Part shown: positions 6,370 to 7,320 of the stretch, piece after piece
Layout of the letters: every line of letters begins with the position of its first letter
Numbering within the stretch: the first letter of the stretch is position 1
Made by a program: the position numbers and the translations under genes
Assembly (NCBI GenBank): GCA_002421645.1
Contig: DIST01000004.1
Coordinates: 21,882 to 29,201, forward strand
Direction: 5' to 3'
Source of the DNA: Flavobacterium sp. UBA6203
GTDB lineage: Bacteria; Bacteroidota; Bacteroidia; Flavobacteriales; Flavobacteriaceae
Length of the DNA: 7,320 bases
The notes under the pieces: generated by a model
Database searches by the model: none
Told to the model about the DNA's origin: nothing
What the model saw: only the letters and a program-made list of their open reading frames with translations

Positions 6370-7320
6370 TTATTTAATACTAGGTATCATAACCATTTCA
6401 TTGGTATCAGCTAGGTAATCTACACCTTCAAATCCGAATCCAAATAAATTTAAGAAATCTTGTTTGTATCCTGCTAAATCTCCTAAATCAACTAGAGTTT
6501 CAGTTGTAGATTCGCCCCATAATTTAGCAATTCTTTCCTGTACATCAGCTCTCATTTCCCAATCATCAATACGAATTCTTCCTTTATCATCTGTTGGAAC
6601 TGGATTACCTGAATACAATCTCTCTGCATATAAGCGTTGAATTTGCTCGATACAACCTTCATGAATTCCTTCAGCTTTCATGATTTTATATAACAATGAA
6701 ATATATAATGGAATTACTGGAATTGCTGAACTCGCCTGAGTAACTAATGCTTTGTTTACAGAAACATATCCTTTTCCATTAATATCTTTTAATTTCTCTG
6801 TAATTTCAAAAGCCGTAGCTTCTAAATGGTCTTTTGCTCTTCCAATAGTTCCTTTTCTGTAAACAGCTTCTGTAACTTCAGGTCCAATGTAAGAATAAGC
6901 AATCGTAGTTGCTCCTTCTGCTAAAACTCCAGCTCCTTTTAAAGCATCCATCCACATTGACCAATCTTCACCACCCATTACCACTACAGTATTTGCAATA
7001 TCTTCTTCGTTAGCCGGCTCAATTGAAACACTTGTTACATTACCCGTATGAAAATCAACCGTTTTATTTGTAAAAGTACTTCCAATAGGTTTTAAAGTAG
7101 AACGATGTAAAACTCCTGTTACTGGATGTTGACGCACTGGAGAAGCTAAACTGTAAATAATTAAATCAATCTGACCTAAATCAGCTTTAATCATATCGAT
7201 AGTTTGTTGTTTTACTTCATTAGAAAAAGCATCACCATTAATACTCTTTGCATATAATCCAGCCTTATTAGCTTCCACTTCAAAAGCGGCAGAATTATAC
7301 CATCCTGGAGAAGCTGTTTT
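6370..7320 (-). CDS. fabV: Trans-2-enoyl-ACP/CoA reductase FabV, 5' end missing
   Basis: FabV reduces trans-2-enoyl-ACP (or -CoA) to the saturated acyl chain with NADH in the last step of the fatty-acid elongation cycle in the cytoplasm. The reading frame is open to the window edge, giving 316 visible residues of a protein that normally has about 400; roughly 80 N-terminal residues, including the Rossmann nucleotide loop, are outside. The visible part starts with KTASPGWYNSAAFE, a conserved FabV segment, so the GTG at 7278 is an internal Val codon and not the start. Other family marks are YSLASPVR, VVVMGGEDW, AYSYIGPEVTEA and the catalytic Tyr-x8-Lys pair (visible residues 154 and 163, agreeing with Tyr235/Lys244 if 81 residues are missing), then TQASSAIPVIPLYISLLYK and the C-terminal GFGFEGVDY. 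No frameshift or lost active-site residue is seen. FabV enzymes are known to be comparatively insensitive to triclosan. The gene has its own terminator. Confidence 0.97.
   Translation of the reverse strand, partial: KTASPGWYNSAAFEVEANKAGLYAKSINGDAFSNEVKQQTIDMIKADLGQIDLIIYSLASPVRQHPVTGVLHRSTLKPIGSTFTNKTVDFHTGNVTSVSIEPANEEDIANTVVVMGGEDWSMWMDALKGAGVLAEGATTIAYSYIGPEVTEAVYRKGTIGRAKDHLEATAFEITEKLKDINGKGYVSVNKALVTQASSAIPVIPLYISLLYKIMKAEGIHEGCIEQIQRLYAERLYSGNPVPTDDKGRIRIDDWEMRADVQERIAKLWGESTTETLVDLGDLAGYKQDFLNLFGFGFEGVDYLADTNEMVMIPSIK

Noticed and set aside
7276..7278. GTG as a start codon for fabV
   Set aside because: The frame continues upstream to the window edge with a conserved FabV segment (GWYNSAAFE), so the GTG is an internal valine codon.
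1..7320. Possible defence, mobile or new multi-gene system
   Set aside because: I looked for integrases, transposases, nucleases, toxin-antitoxin pairs, CRISPR-like spaced repeats, reverse transcriptases and tRNA-like sequences on both strands and found none. The genes are two housekeeping enzymes, a glycosyltransferase and a surface protein.

Overview
The window looks like chromosomal DNA of a Bacteroidota bacterium, most likely Flavobacteriaceae. The DNA is AT-rich. There are no clear Shine-Dalgarno sequences. A large secreted protein ends in a type IX secretion (T9SS) sorting domain, and one TAnnTTTG-type -7 promoter element is visible. All four genes lie on the minus strand, so transcription runs from the right end of the window to the left.

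Right to left, the layout is as follows. (1) The 3' four-fifths of fabV (6370-7320, cut by the window edge) encodes an NADH-dependent trans-2-enoyl-ACP/CoA reductase and is closed by a strong intrinsic terminator. (2) A 164-bp intergenic stretch (6206-6369) holds that terminator, a perfect 16-bp palindrome and an 11-base A run, and probably the promoter of the next gene. (3) A 1501-residue exported mosaic protein (1700-6205) consists of a signal peptide, four tandem units of a jelly-roll plus a fibronectin-III-like domain, a GEVED domain, a beta-rich linker domain, a PPC-like domain and a C-terminal T9SS type A sorting domain; a second strong terminator follows it. (4) A short operon comprises a membrane-anchored family 2 glycosyltransferase (625-1623) and coaE (dephospho-CoA kinase, 35-622). 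These two are separated by only 2 nt and are probably translationally coupled.

The housekeeping genes (fabV for fatty-acid elongation, coaE for the last step of CoA synthesis) flank a surface-protein gene that forms its own transcription unit. I see no tRNA, rRNA, CRISPR array, insertion sequence, integrase, toxin-antitoxin pair or defence module, and no convincing sign of a new multi-gene system. The most interesting element is the large repeat-built T9SS cargo, which has no recognisable catalytic domain, together with its promoter region.
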